Below, one piece after another: positions 32,983-40,988 of a stretch of DNA of 52,042 nucleotides. Origin of the DNA: Rhizobium alarense (GTDB lineage Bacteria; Pseudomonadota; Alphaproteobacteria; Rhizobiales; Rhizobiaceae); contig NZ_JAKGBU010000027.1 in the NCBI RefSeq assembly GCF_021555155.1, positions 1 through 52,042 on the forward strand, given 5' to 3'. The translations under genes were made by a program, and so were the position numbers. The stretch's first letter is position 1. Each line of letters opens with the position of its first letter. The notes under the pieces are model-generated. The model ran no database searches. It was not told the DNA's origin and worked only from the letters and a program-made list of their open reading frames with translations.

Positions 32983-34152
32983 ATGCGCATCAAGACAGTA
33001 GAGGCCTGGTGGGTCAGCATCCCCATCGAGGCGAACCGCCAGCACCGCAGCGACTTCGGACGGCTGACCACCTTCGACGCCGCGATCCTGCGCATCGAGA
33101 CGGATGACGGCATCGTCGGCTGGGGCGAGGGCAAGAATGCCGCCGGCAGCGCCGGCACCTACGGCACGCTGGTGCACATGCTGAACCACGAGGTGGGGCC
33201 GAAGCTGATCGGCCGCGATCCGGCGGACATCTCGGCGATCTGGGAGATGCTCTATAACGGCGTGCGCCACGAGACGGCGGCCTCGTCCGGCCATGCCATG
33301 CCGGAACTGTCGCGGCGCGGTCTTTCGGTCGCCGCGATCAGCGCCGTCGACATCGCGCTCTGGGACATCCTCGGCAAGTCGCTGGGCGTGCCGGTCTGGA
33401 AGCTCTTGGGCGGCCGCAAGGCGGACCGGTTGCCGGCCTATGCCTCGGGCGGCTGGGAGAATGCCGAGAAGATCGGCGACCAGCTTCAGTCCTATATCGC
33501 GGCCGGCGGCTTCCGGTCGGTGAAGATGCGGGTCGGCGCCATGGACGGCGCGCCGCCGGTCTCTGCGGCCCGCGTCAGGGCGGCGCGCAGGGCGCTGGGG
33601 TCCGGCGTCGACCTGATGGTCGATGCGCACGGGACCTATACGGTGGCCGATGCGAAACGCTTCATCCAGCTCGTCGCCGATTGCGATCTCGCCTGGTTCG
33701 AGGAACCGGTCATCGCCGACGACAAGCTAGGCATGGCGGAGGTGCGGGCGGCCGGCAACGTGCCGATCGCGGCCGGCGAAAGCGAGGCGACGCGCTTTGC
33801 CTTTCGCGACCTTGCCATGCAGCGCGCGGTGGATATATTCCAGCCCGATCCGGCCTTTTGCGGCGGGATCACCGAGGCGATGCGCATTGCGGCGCTCGCC
33901 AGTGCCTTCAACCTGCGTTTCGCGCCGCATCTGTGGGCCGGCGCGCCCTGCTTCTTCTCCGGGCTGCATCTCTGCGCGGCCGCGCCTTCCAGTTTCGTCA
34001 TCGAATATTCGCTCGGCGCGAACCCGATGATCCATGACCTCGTCGAGGAGACAGTGTCCGTTTCGGACGGTATGATAGCGATTCCTGAAAAACCCGGCCT
34101 CGGATTCACGATCGACGAGCGGGTTCTGGAGGCTCACGCGCGAAGAGTGTGA
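32983..34152 (+). CDS. mandelate racemase / muconate lactonizing enzyme family protein (enolase superfamily)
   Basis: This 389-residue enzyme has an N-terminal capping domain (residues 1-130) and a (beta/alpha)7 barrel. The acid/base pair and metal ligands are readable: VKMRVG (Lys-x-Arg), MVDAHG (Asp), WFEEP (Glu), AAGESE (Glu), FQPDPAFCGG (Asp) and FAPHLWAGA (His). This is the MR-type subgroup pattern, seen in acid-sugar dehydratases and racemases. It overlaps the GntR gene by 4 bases if that gene starts at GTG 34149. In this context a sugar-acid dehydratase is the best guess. Confidence 0.88.
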   Translation: MRIKTVEAWWVSIPIEANRQHRSDFGRLTTFDAAILRIETDDGIVGWGEGKNAAGSAGTYGTLVHMLNHEVGPKLIGRDPADISAIWEMLYNGVRHETAASSGHAMPELSRRGLSVAAISAVDIALWDILGKSLGVPVWKLLGGRKADRLPAYASGGWENAEKIGDQLQSYIAAGGFRSVKMRVGAMDGAPPVSAARVRAARRALGSGVDLMVDAHGTYTVADAKRFIQLVADCDLAWFEEPVIADDKLGMAEVRAAGNVPIAAGESEATRFAFRDLAMQRAVDIFQPDPAFCGGITEAMRIAALASAFNLRFAPHLWAGAPCFFSGLHLCAAAPSSFVIEYSLGANPMIHDLVEETVSVSDGMIAIPEKPGLGFTIDERVLEAHARRV

Positions 34153-34154
34153 CG

Positions 34155-34847
34155 ATGAAAGAAAACTCCCTGCTCTCCGACCTGGCGGCCTATCTCTTTT
34201 CGCATTCGAGCGACAACGGTCGCACGCCTTCGGAACGGGAACTTGCCGAACATTTCACGGTCAGCCGCGGCCAGATCCGCGAGGCGCTGGCGATCCTCGA
34301 GGCAATGCGCATCGTCGAGCGCCGGGCGAAATCCGGCATCTACCTGACGAAGACCGAAGCGAGCGTGGAGGCAATGGCGCTTTTCGCGCGCGCCGGCGTG
34401 CCGCTCGATCCGATCCTGATCTACGAGACCGTGGAACTGCGCAAGATTCACGAGATCAAGGCGGCGGAACTCGCCTGCCTGCGCGCGACCGAGGAGAACT
34501 ACGAGCGGCTGCGGGAGATTCTCGCCATATCAGAGGCAAAGATTTCTGCCGGCGAGGGGCTGGCCCGCGAGGACCGCGATTTCCATCTGGAGATCGTGCG
34601 GGCGACGAAGAACAGCGTCTTCCACCGGGTCTGCAGCGTCTATTACACGATGGGCGAACAGCGCCTGCCGATCTATTTCGGCGACGTCGCGCGCAGCCGG
34701 CGCTCGCATGAGGAGCACATTCGCATCTACGAGGCGCTGCTCGCCCGCGACGGCAATCTCGCCCAGGCACTGATGAACGCGCATCTGCAAGGGGCCGAGA
34801 GCTACTGGAAGGGCCTGATCGGCGGACCGGCGACGGCAGCCGAATAG
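34155..34847 (+). CDS. GntR-family transcriptional regulator (FadR/FCD subfamily)
   Basis: This regulator of about 230 residues has an N-terminal winged helix-turn-helix (TPSERELAEHFTVSRGQIREALAIL in outline, residues 20-50) and a C-terminal all-helical FCD domain with candidate metal-binding His and Asp (DFHLEIVRAT, SHEEHIRIYEAL). ATG 34155 is preferred because GAAGAG lies seven bases upstream; GTG 34149 is possible and overlaps the preceding stop. It lies inside the catabolic operon. Five TTGGTnnnACCAA-like palindromes in the two local control regions are probably its targets, as FadR-type proteins often bind TGGTnnnACCA. Confidence 0.9.
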   Translation: MKENSLLSDLAAYLFSHSSDNGRTPSERELAEHFTVSRGQIREALAILEAMRIVERRAKSGIYLTKTEASVEAMALFARAGVPLDPILIYETVELRKIHEIKAAELACLRATEENYERLREILAISEAKISAGEGLAREDRDFHLEIVRATKNSVFHRVCSVYYTMGEQRLPIYFGDVARSRRSHEEHIRIYEALLARDGNLAQALMNAHLQGAESYWKGLIGGPATAAE

Positions 34848-34868
34848 GCGAACCGGCGGGGAGGGCCG

Positions 34869-35843
34869 ATGAGCTTCATCTTTTCGACGCATGCCCTGCA
34901 TCCGGAGGCCGAGGCCATGCTGAAGGCTGCCGGCGAGCTGCGCATCGCGTCCAGTCCCGATCCCGAAACGCTGCTTGACGAAGGGCGCGGGGTGGAAATC
35001 CTGATCGTGCGCGCGCCAATCCCGCCCGCCTTCTTCGACGACGCCCCAAACCTCCGCGCCGCGATCCGCCACGGCGCCGGGCTCGACATGATCCCGATCG
35101 ACGCGGCGACGCGGGCCGGCGTGCTCGTCGCCAACGTGCCGGCCGTCAATGCGCCGACGGTCGCGGAACACGTCTTCATGGTTACGCTCGCCTTGTTGCG
35201 GCAATTCCGGCCGATGGATCGCGACCTTCGGACAAAGGGCTGGACGGCCGGGCGGGCGCATTCCGACCGCGCGATGGATCTCGGCGGCCGCACGATCGGC
35301 ATCGTCGGCATGGGCAATGTCGGCACGGCGATCTTCCGCATCGCCAGACACGGTTTCGGCATGGAAGTCGTCGCCAACTCCCGCTCGCCGGGAAGCCTGC
35401 CGGAAGGCGCGCGCTTTCTTGCCCTCGACGATCTCGTTGCAGCCGCCGACATCGTCGTGCTCTGTTGTCCGTTGACGCCGGAAACGACGGGCCTGCTCAA
35501 CCGGGAGCGCATCGCGCGCATGAAGCCGGGGGCGATCCTCGTCAATGTCTCGCGCGGCCCCGTCGTCGATGACGCAGCCCTGATCGAGGCGTTGCAGGAG
35601 GCACGGCTTGGCGGTGCTGCACTGGACGTGTTCTCGACCCAGCCGCTGCTGGCGGATCATCCCTATTTCGGCTTCGACAATGTCATTGTCACCCCGCACC
35701 TCGCCGGCCTCACGGAGGAAAGCATGATGCGCATGGGCACGGGGGCGGCGGCGGAGGCGGTCCGGATTCTGAACGGCGGGCTGCCGGTCAACCTGCGCAA
35801 CCCGGATGTGGTCGAGCATTATCGCCGGCGATTCCCCGCATAA
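34869..35843 (+). CDS. D-isomer-specific 2-hydroxyacid dehydrogenase
   Basis: This 324-residue NAD(P)-dependent oxidoreductase has a Rossmann motif GIVGMGNVGTAIF (about residues 143-155) and the three catalytic positions: Arg in VNVSRGPVVD, Glu in the ALDVFSTQPL region (the usual E is less clear here) and His in VTPHLAGLTEE. It would reduce a 2-keto acid or oxidise a D-2-hydroxy acid, fitting a pathway with an acid-sugar dehydratase. It is the last gene of the rightward operon, 21 bases after the GntR stop, with no clear terminator before the convergent GST gene. Confidence 0.88.
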   Translation: MSFIFSTHALHPEAEAMLKAAGELRIASSPDPETLLDEGRGVEILIVRAPIPPAFFDDAPNLRAAIRHGAGLDMIPIDAATRAGVLVANVPAVNAPTVAEHVFMVTLALLRQFRPMDRDLRTKGWTAGRAHSDRAMDLGGRTIGIVGMGNVGTAIFRIARHGFGMEVVANSRSPGSLPEGARFLALDDLVAAADIVVLCCPLTPETTGLLNRERIARMKPGAILVNVSRGPVVDDAALIEALQEARLGGAALDVFSTQPLLADHPYFGFDNVIVTPHLAGLTEESMMRMGTGAAAEAVRILNGGLPVNLRNPDVVEHYRRRFPA

Positions 35844-35857
35844 CCCTGTTTGCGGCG

Positions 35858-36517
35858 TCAGTCGCGATCCGGAGCGCCGAGCGGAAAGTATTGCCGATAG
35901 GGTCGGGCCTCGTCGACGGCGCGTGCGAAGGACGGTCTTTGCAGCAGGCGCTTGCGGTAGGCATGCAGGTTGCCGAAAGCCGCATCGATCCGATGCGTCC
36001 AGTCGGCATAGAAGAGCGACGGGGCGGCGGCGCAGTCGGCGAGGGTGAAGGTATCTCCAACCGCCCATGTCCGCCCTTCGAGATATCCCTCTAGCCAGGC
36101 ATAGGCGCGCTCGAGCATGCCCCGTGCCTCCTGGTCGCCGTAAGGGTCGCGGTCGGTTTCGGGCCGGATGGCGTTGAAGACGATCCTCTGCTGCGGAGTC
36201 GACACGTAGTTGTCGAAGACCCGGTCGAGCATGCGGACCTCGATCGCGGCCTCCGGGTCGTCGGGTATGAGTTTCACGGGACCGGGATAGTGCCGGCCGA
36301 GATATTCGATGACGATGGAGGCTTCGAGAATCGTCCGGTCGCCGTCCACGAGGATCGGGAAGCGCTTGACCGGCCAGCGCGCCTCGAAATCGGCGAGTGT
36401 CTCGGGCTCGTTGTGGTCGAGCAGGCGATAGTCGAAGTCGGTCCCGTTCTCGTAGAGCGCGATCAATGTCTTCTGACAATAGGACGAGAAGGGGTGGGCG
36501 TAGAGAACAGGTTTCAT
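35858..36517 (-). CDS. glutathione S-transferase family protein
   Basis: This 219-residue protein has an N-terminal thioredoxin fold (VLYAHPFSSYCQKTL; Ser/Cys positions of the active site at about residues 10-14, KRFPILVDGD with the cis-Pro and LEASIVIEYLG) and an all-helical C-terminal domain (AVGDTFTLADCAAAPSLFYADW). It conjugates or reduces with glutathione; substrate unknown. The start is ATG 36517 behind GGAGG; an in-frame GTG four codons upstream overlaps the ribosome site. It appears to be its own unit between the catabolic operon and the transporter operon. Confidence 0.9.
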   Translation of the reverse strand: MKPVLYAHPFSSYCQKTLIALYENGTDFDYRLLDHNEPETLADFEARWPVKRFPILVDGDRTILEASIVIEYLGRHYPGPVKLIPDDPEAAIEVRMLDRVFDNYVSTPQQRIVFNAIRPETDRDPYGDQEARGMLERAYAWLEGYLEGRTWAVGDTFTLADCAAAPSLFYADWTHRIDAAFGNLHAYRKRLLQRPSFARAVDEARPYRQYFPLGAPDRD

Positions 36518-36558
36518 CGCGGCCTCCACATGTGATACGGGGGCCTTTTCTCATATCC

Positions 36559-36575
36559 GATTGCAAAATGCAATC
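36559..36575. repeat. short inverted repeat upstream of the GST gene
   Basis: GATTGC (36559-36564) and GCAATC (36570-36575) flank AAAAT in the 71-base gap between the GST start and the ABC ATPase stop. Its function may be as an operator for the GST gene or a weak hairpin ending the ABC transcript; sequence alone does not decide. Confidence 0.35.
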
Positions 36576-36588
36576 AGCTTTGCGAACA

Positions 36589-37665
36589 TTAGCTGGCATG
36601 GCGCAGGCTGATGCCGCTGCCGCCGTCGAAGAGCAGGACATTCTCCGGGTTCCAGGAGAAGCGCACGGTATCGTCGATCTTGAGATTGGTCCCGGCCGAC
36701 ATCGTCGCCTGCAGCACGGTTCCGCCGGCGCGAAGCGTCACGATCTTCTCGACGCCATGATTCTCCACGTCGTGCACCCGGGCCTCGCCCGGCGCGCCGC
36801 TTTCGAGAACGAGGTCCTCGGGGCGAATGCCGAAGGTGAGGGACCGCCCGTCCGTCACAGCACCATGGCCGCTTGCAAGCGGCAGGCGGTACCCTTCGTC
36901 GGCGACGGCCTCGTTTCCGGCGAGTTTTCCGGGGATCAGGTTCATCGGCGGCGAGCCGACGGCGCGCGCGACAAAGGTGTTCCTCGGATTGCGATAGATT
37001 TCCTGCGGCGTGCCGGTCTGAACGAGATGGCCGTTGTTGAGCACGCCGATCTTGTCGCCCATCGACATCGCCTCGATCTGGTCGTGGGTGACGAAGAGAA
37101 AGGTTGCGCCGAGGTTCATCTGCAGGTTTTTCAGCTCCGTGCGCAACGCCTCGCGCAGCTTCGCGTCGAGCGCCGAGAGCGGCTCGTCCATCAGGAAGAC
37201 ACGTGGCTTGCGCACGATGGCGCGACCGATCGAGACGCGCTGCATCTCGCCGCCCGACAGCCGGTCCGTCTTGCGGTCGAGCAGGTGCTCGATGCGCAAA
37301 GTTTTGGCAACCCGGTCGACACGTTCCTTGATCTCGGCCGGCTCGACACGCCGGATGTGGGATTTCAGCGGAAATTCCAGGTTCTCGCGGACCGTATAAC
37401 GCGGATAGAGCGAATATTGCTGGAGAACGAGTGCCACATCACGTTCCGCCGCGCCCCAGTCGGCGACATCCTGGCCGTCGACGAGGATCCGTCCGCCGGT
37501 TGGCCTTTCCAAGCCGGCGATCAGTCTCAGCGTCGTCGTCTTGCCGGCGCCCGTCTGACCGAGCAGCACGAAGAACTCGCCGTCGGCGATTTCGAGATCA
37601 AGATTCCTCAGTGCAGTGTGCTGGCCGAAGGTCTTGGTGATACCCTTGAGTTCGATATGCGCCAT
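36589..37665 (-). CDS. carbohydrate ABC transporter ATP-binding protein 2 (UgpC/MalK-like)
   Basis: This 358-residue MalK-type ATPase has a Walker A GQTGAGKTT (36-44), a Q-loop LVLQQYSLYP, a signature LSGGEMQRVSIGRA (Glu where Gln is usual), a Walker B VFLMDEPLSALD and an H-loop FVTHD. A C-terminal TOBE/OB regulatory domain follows (about residues 235-358). It overlaps the other ATPase gene by 1 base (ATGA-type junction). With two different ATPases the importer probably uses a heterodimeric motor, as in glycerol-type (GlpST) transporters. Confidence 0.92.
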   Translation of the reverse strand: MAHIELKGITKTFGQHTALRNLDLEIADGEFFVLLGQTGAGKTTTLRLIAGLERPTGGRILVDGQDVADWGAAERDVALVLQQYSLYPRYTVRENLEFPLKSHIRRVEPAEIKERVDRVAKTLRIEHLLDRKTDRLSGGEMQRVSIGRAIVRKPRVFLMDEPLSALDAKLREALRTELKNLQMNLGATFLFVTHDQIEAMSMGDKIGVLNNGHLVQTGTPQEIYRNPRNTFVARAVGSPPMNLIPGKLAGNEAVADEGYRLPLASGHGAVTDGRSLTFGIRPEDLVLESGAPGEARVHDVENHGVEKIVTLRAGGTVLQATMSAGTNLKIDDTVRFSWNPENVLLFDGGSGISLRHAS

Positions 37666-38774
37666 CAGAGTCGGATCCCGAGCGACGAACCGGTCGCCGT
37701 GTTGAAGAAATGCGCCTGGGCGGGGTCGATGCGCGCCCAGACGGTGTCGCCGGCCCGCGGCACGAAGCCGCTCTTGGTGCGGGCCCGCAGCATCTGCTCG
37801 CCCACCTTGAGGTCGACGATGTCATGCGAGCCGAGCGGTTCGATGATATGCGCCTCGACCGGCATGAAGCCGTCGCGGGCCTCGCGCACGACGATGACGC
37901 CCTCCGGTCGTACGCCGAGCGTGAGATTGTCGTTCTCGCCCTTTGCGGAAGGCAGCCGGCCGGCAAGTTCGGCCGGAAAGTCGAAAGCCCTTTGCGCGCC
38001 CTTGAGTTCCACACGAACGTGCCCCGCCTCCTCGCGGACGCTTGCCTCGGCTACATTCATCACGGGGCTTCCGACGAATTGCGCGACGAAGATGTTGGCA
38101 GGCTGTGAGTACACTTGTTCCGGCGTGCCGACCTGTTGCAGGCTGCCCTCGTGCATGATGACGATCCGATCGGCAAGCGACATGGCCTCAACCTGGTCAT
38201 GCGTCACGTAGATGGTCGTCGAACCCTGCTTGATGTGCAGCCGCTTGATCTCGGCCCGCATCTCCTCGCGCAGCTTCGCGTCGAGCGCACCGATCGGCTC
38301 GTCCATCAGCATGGCCTTGGGCTTGCGCACGAGCGCGCGGCCGATCGCCACGCGCTGCATGTCGCCACCCGAAAGCGCCGACGGTTTGCGGTCAAGCAGA
38401 TCGGAAATGCGTAGCACCCGCGCCATCTCGCACACGGCATTGTCGACGCCGCTCCGGCTCATTCGGGTGGCGCGGAGCGGAAAGGCGATGTTCTCATAGA
38501 CCGTCATGTGCGGGTAGAGCGAGAACGACTGGAACACCATGGCGATGTCGCGGTCCGACGCCTTCATATGCTGCACCGGCTGTCCGTCGATCAGGATGTC
38601 GCCCTCGTCGATCGTCTCGAGGCCTGCGACCGCGCGCAGCGTCGTCGTCTTGCCGCAGCCCGATTGTCCGAGCAGCACGATGAACTCGTTGTCGGCGATG
38701 GCGAGATTGAGGTCCTTGATAACCTGGACGGCGCCGAAATATTTCTGGATGCCGCGAAGTTCGATCTGCGTCAT
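37665..38774 (-). CDS. carbohydrate ABC transporter ATP-binding protein 1 (UgpC/MalK-like)
   Basis: This 369-residue MalK-type ATPase has a Walker A GQSGCGKTT, a Q-loop MVFQSFSLYPHM, a signature LSGGDMQRVAIGRAL (Asp where Gln is usual), a Walker B AMLMDEPIGALD (Gly in place of Ser) and an H-loop YVTHDQ, then a C-terminal TOBE domain. It overlaps the small membrane-protein gene by 4 bases and the second ATPase gene by 3. The paired LSGGE and LSGGD signatures mark both ATPases as one sub-lineage. Confidence 0.92.
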   Translation of the reverse strand: MTQIELRGIQKYFGAVQVIKDLNLAIADNEFIVLLGQSGCGKTTTLRAVAGLETIDEGDILIDGQPVQHMKASDRDIAMVFQSFSLYPHMTVYENIAFPLRATRMSRSGVDNAVCEMARVLRISDLLDRKPSALSGGDMQRVAIGRALVRKPKAMLMDEPIGALDAKLREEMRAEIKRLHIKQGSTTIYVTHDQVEAMSLADRIVIMHEGSLQQVGTPEQVYSQPANIFVAQFVGSPVMNVAEASVREEAGHVRVELKGAQRAFDFPAELAGRLPSAKGENDNLTLGVRPEGVIVVREARDGFMPVEAHIIEPLGSHDIVDLKVGEQMLRARTKSGFVPRAGDTVWARIDPAQAHFFNTATGSSLGIRL

Positions 38775-38974
38775 GAAGTGATGCCTTCGTCTTGTTTCTC
38801 TTCCCGCGGGATCTTGGTGGTCACCATGAAGGCGATCAGCCCGACGAGCGTCATCGTCAGCCCGTAGCGGTGGAGAAAGAAGTTCCAGGGCTGGCAGAGC
38901 GCGATGATGCCGAGGATCATCAGCAACTGCGAACCGGGTTCGAGATATTTCTGGTTCAGGGTGCGGAAGGTCAT
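38771..38974 (-). CDS. small membrane protein of the ABC operon
   Basis: This 67-residue protein has two hydrophobic segments (about residues 16-32 and 38-52; LLMILGIIALCQPW and LTMTLVGLIAFMV) and a charged C-terminus (PREEKQDEG). It overlaps both neighbours by 4 bases (permease upstream, ATPase downstream), strong evidence that it is a real, co-translated gene. Glycerol-type ABC operons carry a small membrane protein at the same position. No function is assigned; an accessory subunit of the importer is an inference. Confidence 0.75.
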   Translation of the reverse strand: MTFRTLNQKYLEPGSQLLMILGIIALCQPWNFFLHRYGLTMTLVGLIAFMVTTKIPREEKQDEGITS

Positions 38975-39930
38975 TTGCGGATCGCCCCGAAGCTCATACC
39001 GCGCAGGAGATGGTTCCTGAGCAGGAAGGTGAAGATCGCAACCGGCAGCAGGAACAGGAACGTGCCCGCGGCAATCACCGTCCAGTCCGGCAGGCCGGAG
39101 CCGACCTGGCTCGGGATGAAGGGTGGCGCCGTCTGCGCGCGCCGGTTCGTCATGATCAGCGCGAAGGCATATTCGTTCCAGGCTGTGATGAAGCAGAAGA
39201 CGGCGGTCGCGGCGATGCCGGTTGCGGCTTCCGGAATGACGATCTTGAAGAAGGCCTCCATGCGCGTGTAGCCATCCACGAGCGCCGCCTCCTCATATTC
39301 CTTCGGGATCTCGTCGATGAAGCCCTTCATCAGCCAGACCGAAAAGGAGAGGTTGAAGGCGGTGTAGAGAATGATCAGGCCCCAGTGCGTGTCGTTCAGG
39401 CCGACGACGCGGTACATGAGGAACATCGGGATCGCCACGACGACGGGCGGCAGCATGCGCGTCGACAGGATGAAGAAGAGCAGGTCCGCCTCCCCCTTCA
39501 CCTTGAAGCGCGAGAAGCCGTAGGCTGTGAAGGTTCCCATGCCGACCGCAAGCACCGTTGAGGTGATCGCCACAATCAGGGAGTTCATGAAGCGGTTCTG
39601 ATAGCCGGAAGGCTGCACCTCGCCGCGGCCGGAGCGCACGACCTTCTCGCCGCCGTCGAACACCATGCGCTCCCACCAGGGGGCGGCCGCATATTCCTCG
39701 GGCGTCGGTGGCTCGCGTAGCTGCGAGCGCTTGGTGAAAAGCTTTACGAACGGCGAAACGTCAGGCTCGAAGAGGACGGTCGGCGGGATCGTGGTGGCGA
39801 GGTTGCGCGGCTTGAAGGCCGTCGAGGTGATCCAGTAGATCGGTGCGAGGAAGATCAGCGTGATGACCAGCACGGCGGCGATCGCCACCTTGTTGAGCGC
39901 GCGCTCGGAGCGGGTCTGAACGGCCGCCAT
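38971..39930 (-). CDS. carbohydrate ABC transporter permease 2 (MalG-like)
   Basis: This 319-residue inner-membrane permease has a first transmembrane segment at about residues 12-32 (VAIAAVLVITLIFLAPIYW), a periplasmic insert and five further segments. The EAA loop reads YEEAALVDGYTRMEAFFKIVIPEA, the ATPase contact. The C-terminus LLRGMSFGAIRK is typical of MalG-like subunits. The periplasmic insert of about 80 residues after the first segment is larger than in MalG homologues of minimal size. It pairs with the permease encoded next. Confidence 0.92.
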   Translation of the reverse strand: MAAVQTRSERALNKVAIAAVLVITLIFLAPIYWITSTAFKPRNLATTIPPTVLFEPDVSPFVKLFTKRSQLREPPTPEEYAAAPWWERMVFDGGEKVVRSGRGEVQPSGYQNRFMNSLIVAITSTVLAVGMGTFTAYGFSRFKVKGEADLLFFILSTRMLPPVVVAIPMFLMYRVVGLNDTHWGLIILYTAFNLSFSVWLMKGFIDEIPKEYEEAALVDGYTRMEAFFKIVIPEAATGIAATAVFCFITAWNEYAFALIMTNRRAQTAPPFIPSQVGSGLPDWTVIAAGTFLFLLPVAIFTFLLRNHLLRGMSFGAIRK

Positions 39931-39931
39931 C

Positions 39932-40837
39932 TCAGCGCTCCTTCACTTTGTTCAGGTATTTCACGTAGATGTTGGTGATGGCGAGCACCATGATCAGAAC
40001 GATGTAGGCGAGCGCGCAGGAGCGCCCCGTCTGCCATTCCTGGAAGGCCATCTTGTAGAGCCGGATCGAGATCACCTCGGTCGTCGGCTGGCTGGTCAGG
40101 ATGTAGGCGAGGTCGAAGGTCTTGAAGGCCTCCATGGTGCGGAAGATGATCGCGATCATCAGGATCGGCGCCACCAGCGGCAACGTGATGCGGAAGAAGG
40201 TGTAGAACGGGCCCGCCCGGTCGATCGCCGCCGCCTCATAGAGGTGCTTCGGCACGGCGGAGAGGCCGGCGAGCGACAGCAGCATCACGAAGGGCGACCA
40301 CATCCAGATATCGGTGATCGCAACGGCATAAAGCGCCATGTCCGGATTCGACAGCCACTCGAAGGAGCCAAGGCCGAGCGTATAGTTGATGATGCCGAAG
40401 GACGGATCATAGAGCAGCTTCCAAAAGAGGCCGACGACCGCCATCGAGAGCATCATCGGCAGCAGCAGAAGCGTCGTCAGCAAGCCTTTCAGCGGAATGT
40501 CACGGTTGAGCAGCATCGCCGTGCCGAAGCCGACGATCACCTGGCCGGCAACCGAAACGATGACGTATTTCGCCGTGATCGCGAAGTTCGACCAGATGAA
40601 GGGGTCGTTCAGGAGTTCGCGATAGTTTTGCAACCCGACGAAGTTTGCCGGCGCGCTGGACGAGGCCCTGAAGTCGGTGAAGGAATAGCCGAGCGAATAG
40701 ATCAGCGGAAAGATGTTGAAGACGATCAGGAACAGGATCGTCGGGATGATGAAGAGATTGCGGATCCGGATATCGCTCATGCCGCGGGATGCGGCACGCG
40801 ACTTCGCGTCCAGCGATGCCATGACTGCGGTAGCCAA
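39932..40837 (-). CDS. carbohydrate ABC transporter permease 1 (MalF-like)
   Basis: This 301-residue membrane subunit has about six transmembrane segments (first: NLFIIPTILFLIVFNIFPLIY) and the EAA loop LYEAAAIDRAGPFYTFFRITLP. The start is set at TTG 40837 (MATAVMASLDAK), because a strong GGAGGAGGAGA ribosome site lies just upstream, while ATG 40822 would leave it about 20 bases away. It lies 1 base from the next permease gene and 151 bases after the receptor gene, with a hairpin in between. Confidence 0.9.
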   Translation of the reverse strand: MATAVMASLDAKSRAASRGMSDIRIRNLFIIPTILFLIVFNIFPLIYSLGYSFTDFRASSSAPANFVGLQNYRELLNDPFIWSNFAITAKYVIVSVAGQVIVGFGTAMLLNRDIPLKGLLTTLLLLPMMLSMAVVGLFWKLLYDPSFGIINYTLGLGSFEWLSNPDMALYAVAITDIWMWSPFVMLLSLAGLSAVPKHLYEAAAIDRAGPFYTFFRITLPLVAPILMIAIIFRTMEAFKTFDLAYILTSQPTTEVISIRLYKMAFQEWQTGRSCALAYIVLIMVLAITNIYVKYLNKVKER

Positions 40838-40951
40838 TACTCTCCTCCTCCGAGAATTCGGCGCCGGATGCCGGAAAGCATACCGATGCGCGATGTGAAT
40901 GCCGAGCGTCGCGCCCGCTCGAACCGCGCCGGCGGGCACGGATGCCGAATG

Positions 40952-40981
40952 AAAAGGAGAGGGGACGCGGGCCCCCTCTCC
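40952..40981 (-). terminator. hairpin with T-run after the receptor gene (attenuator or terminator)
   Basis: Read on the minus strand, GGAGAGGGG (40981-40973) pairs with CCCCTCTCC (40964-40956) around an 8-base loop, followed by TTTT (40955-40952). It lies 8 bases after the receptor stop and before the permease genes, so it likely lets receptor mRNA exceed that of the membrane subunits. Confidence 0.7.
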
Positions 40982-40988
40982 AGGGGGA

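Noticed and set aside
36397-38211. A 604-codon plus-strand frame opposite the ABC ATPase genes.
   Set aside because: Antisense shadow; the minus strand shows complete Walker A, signature and Walker B motifs.
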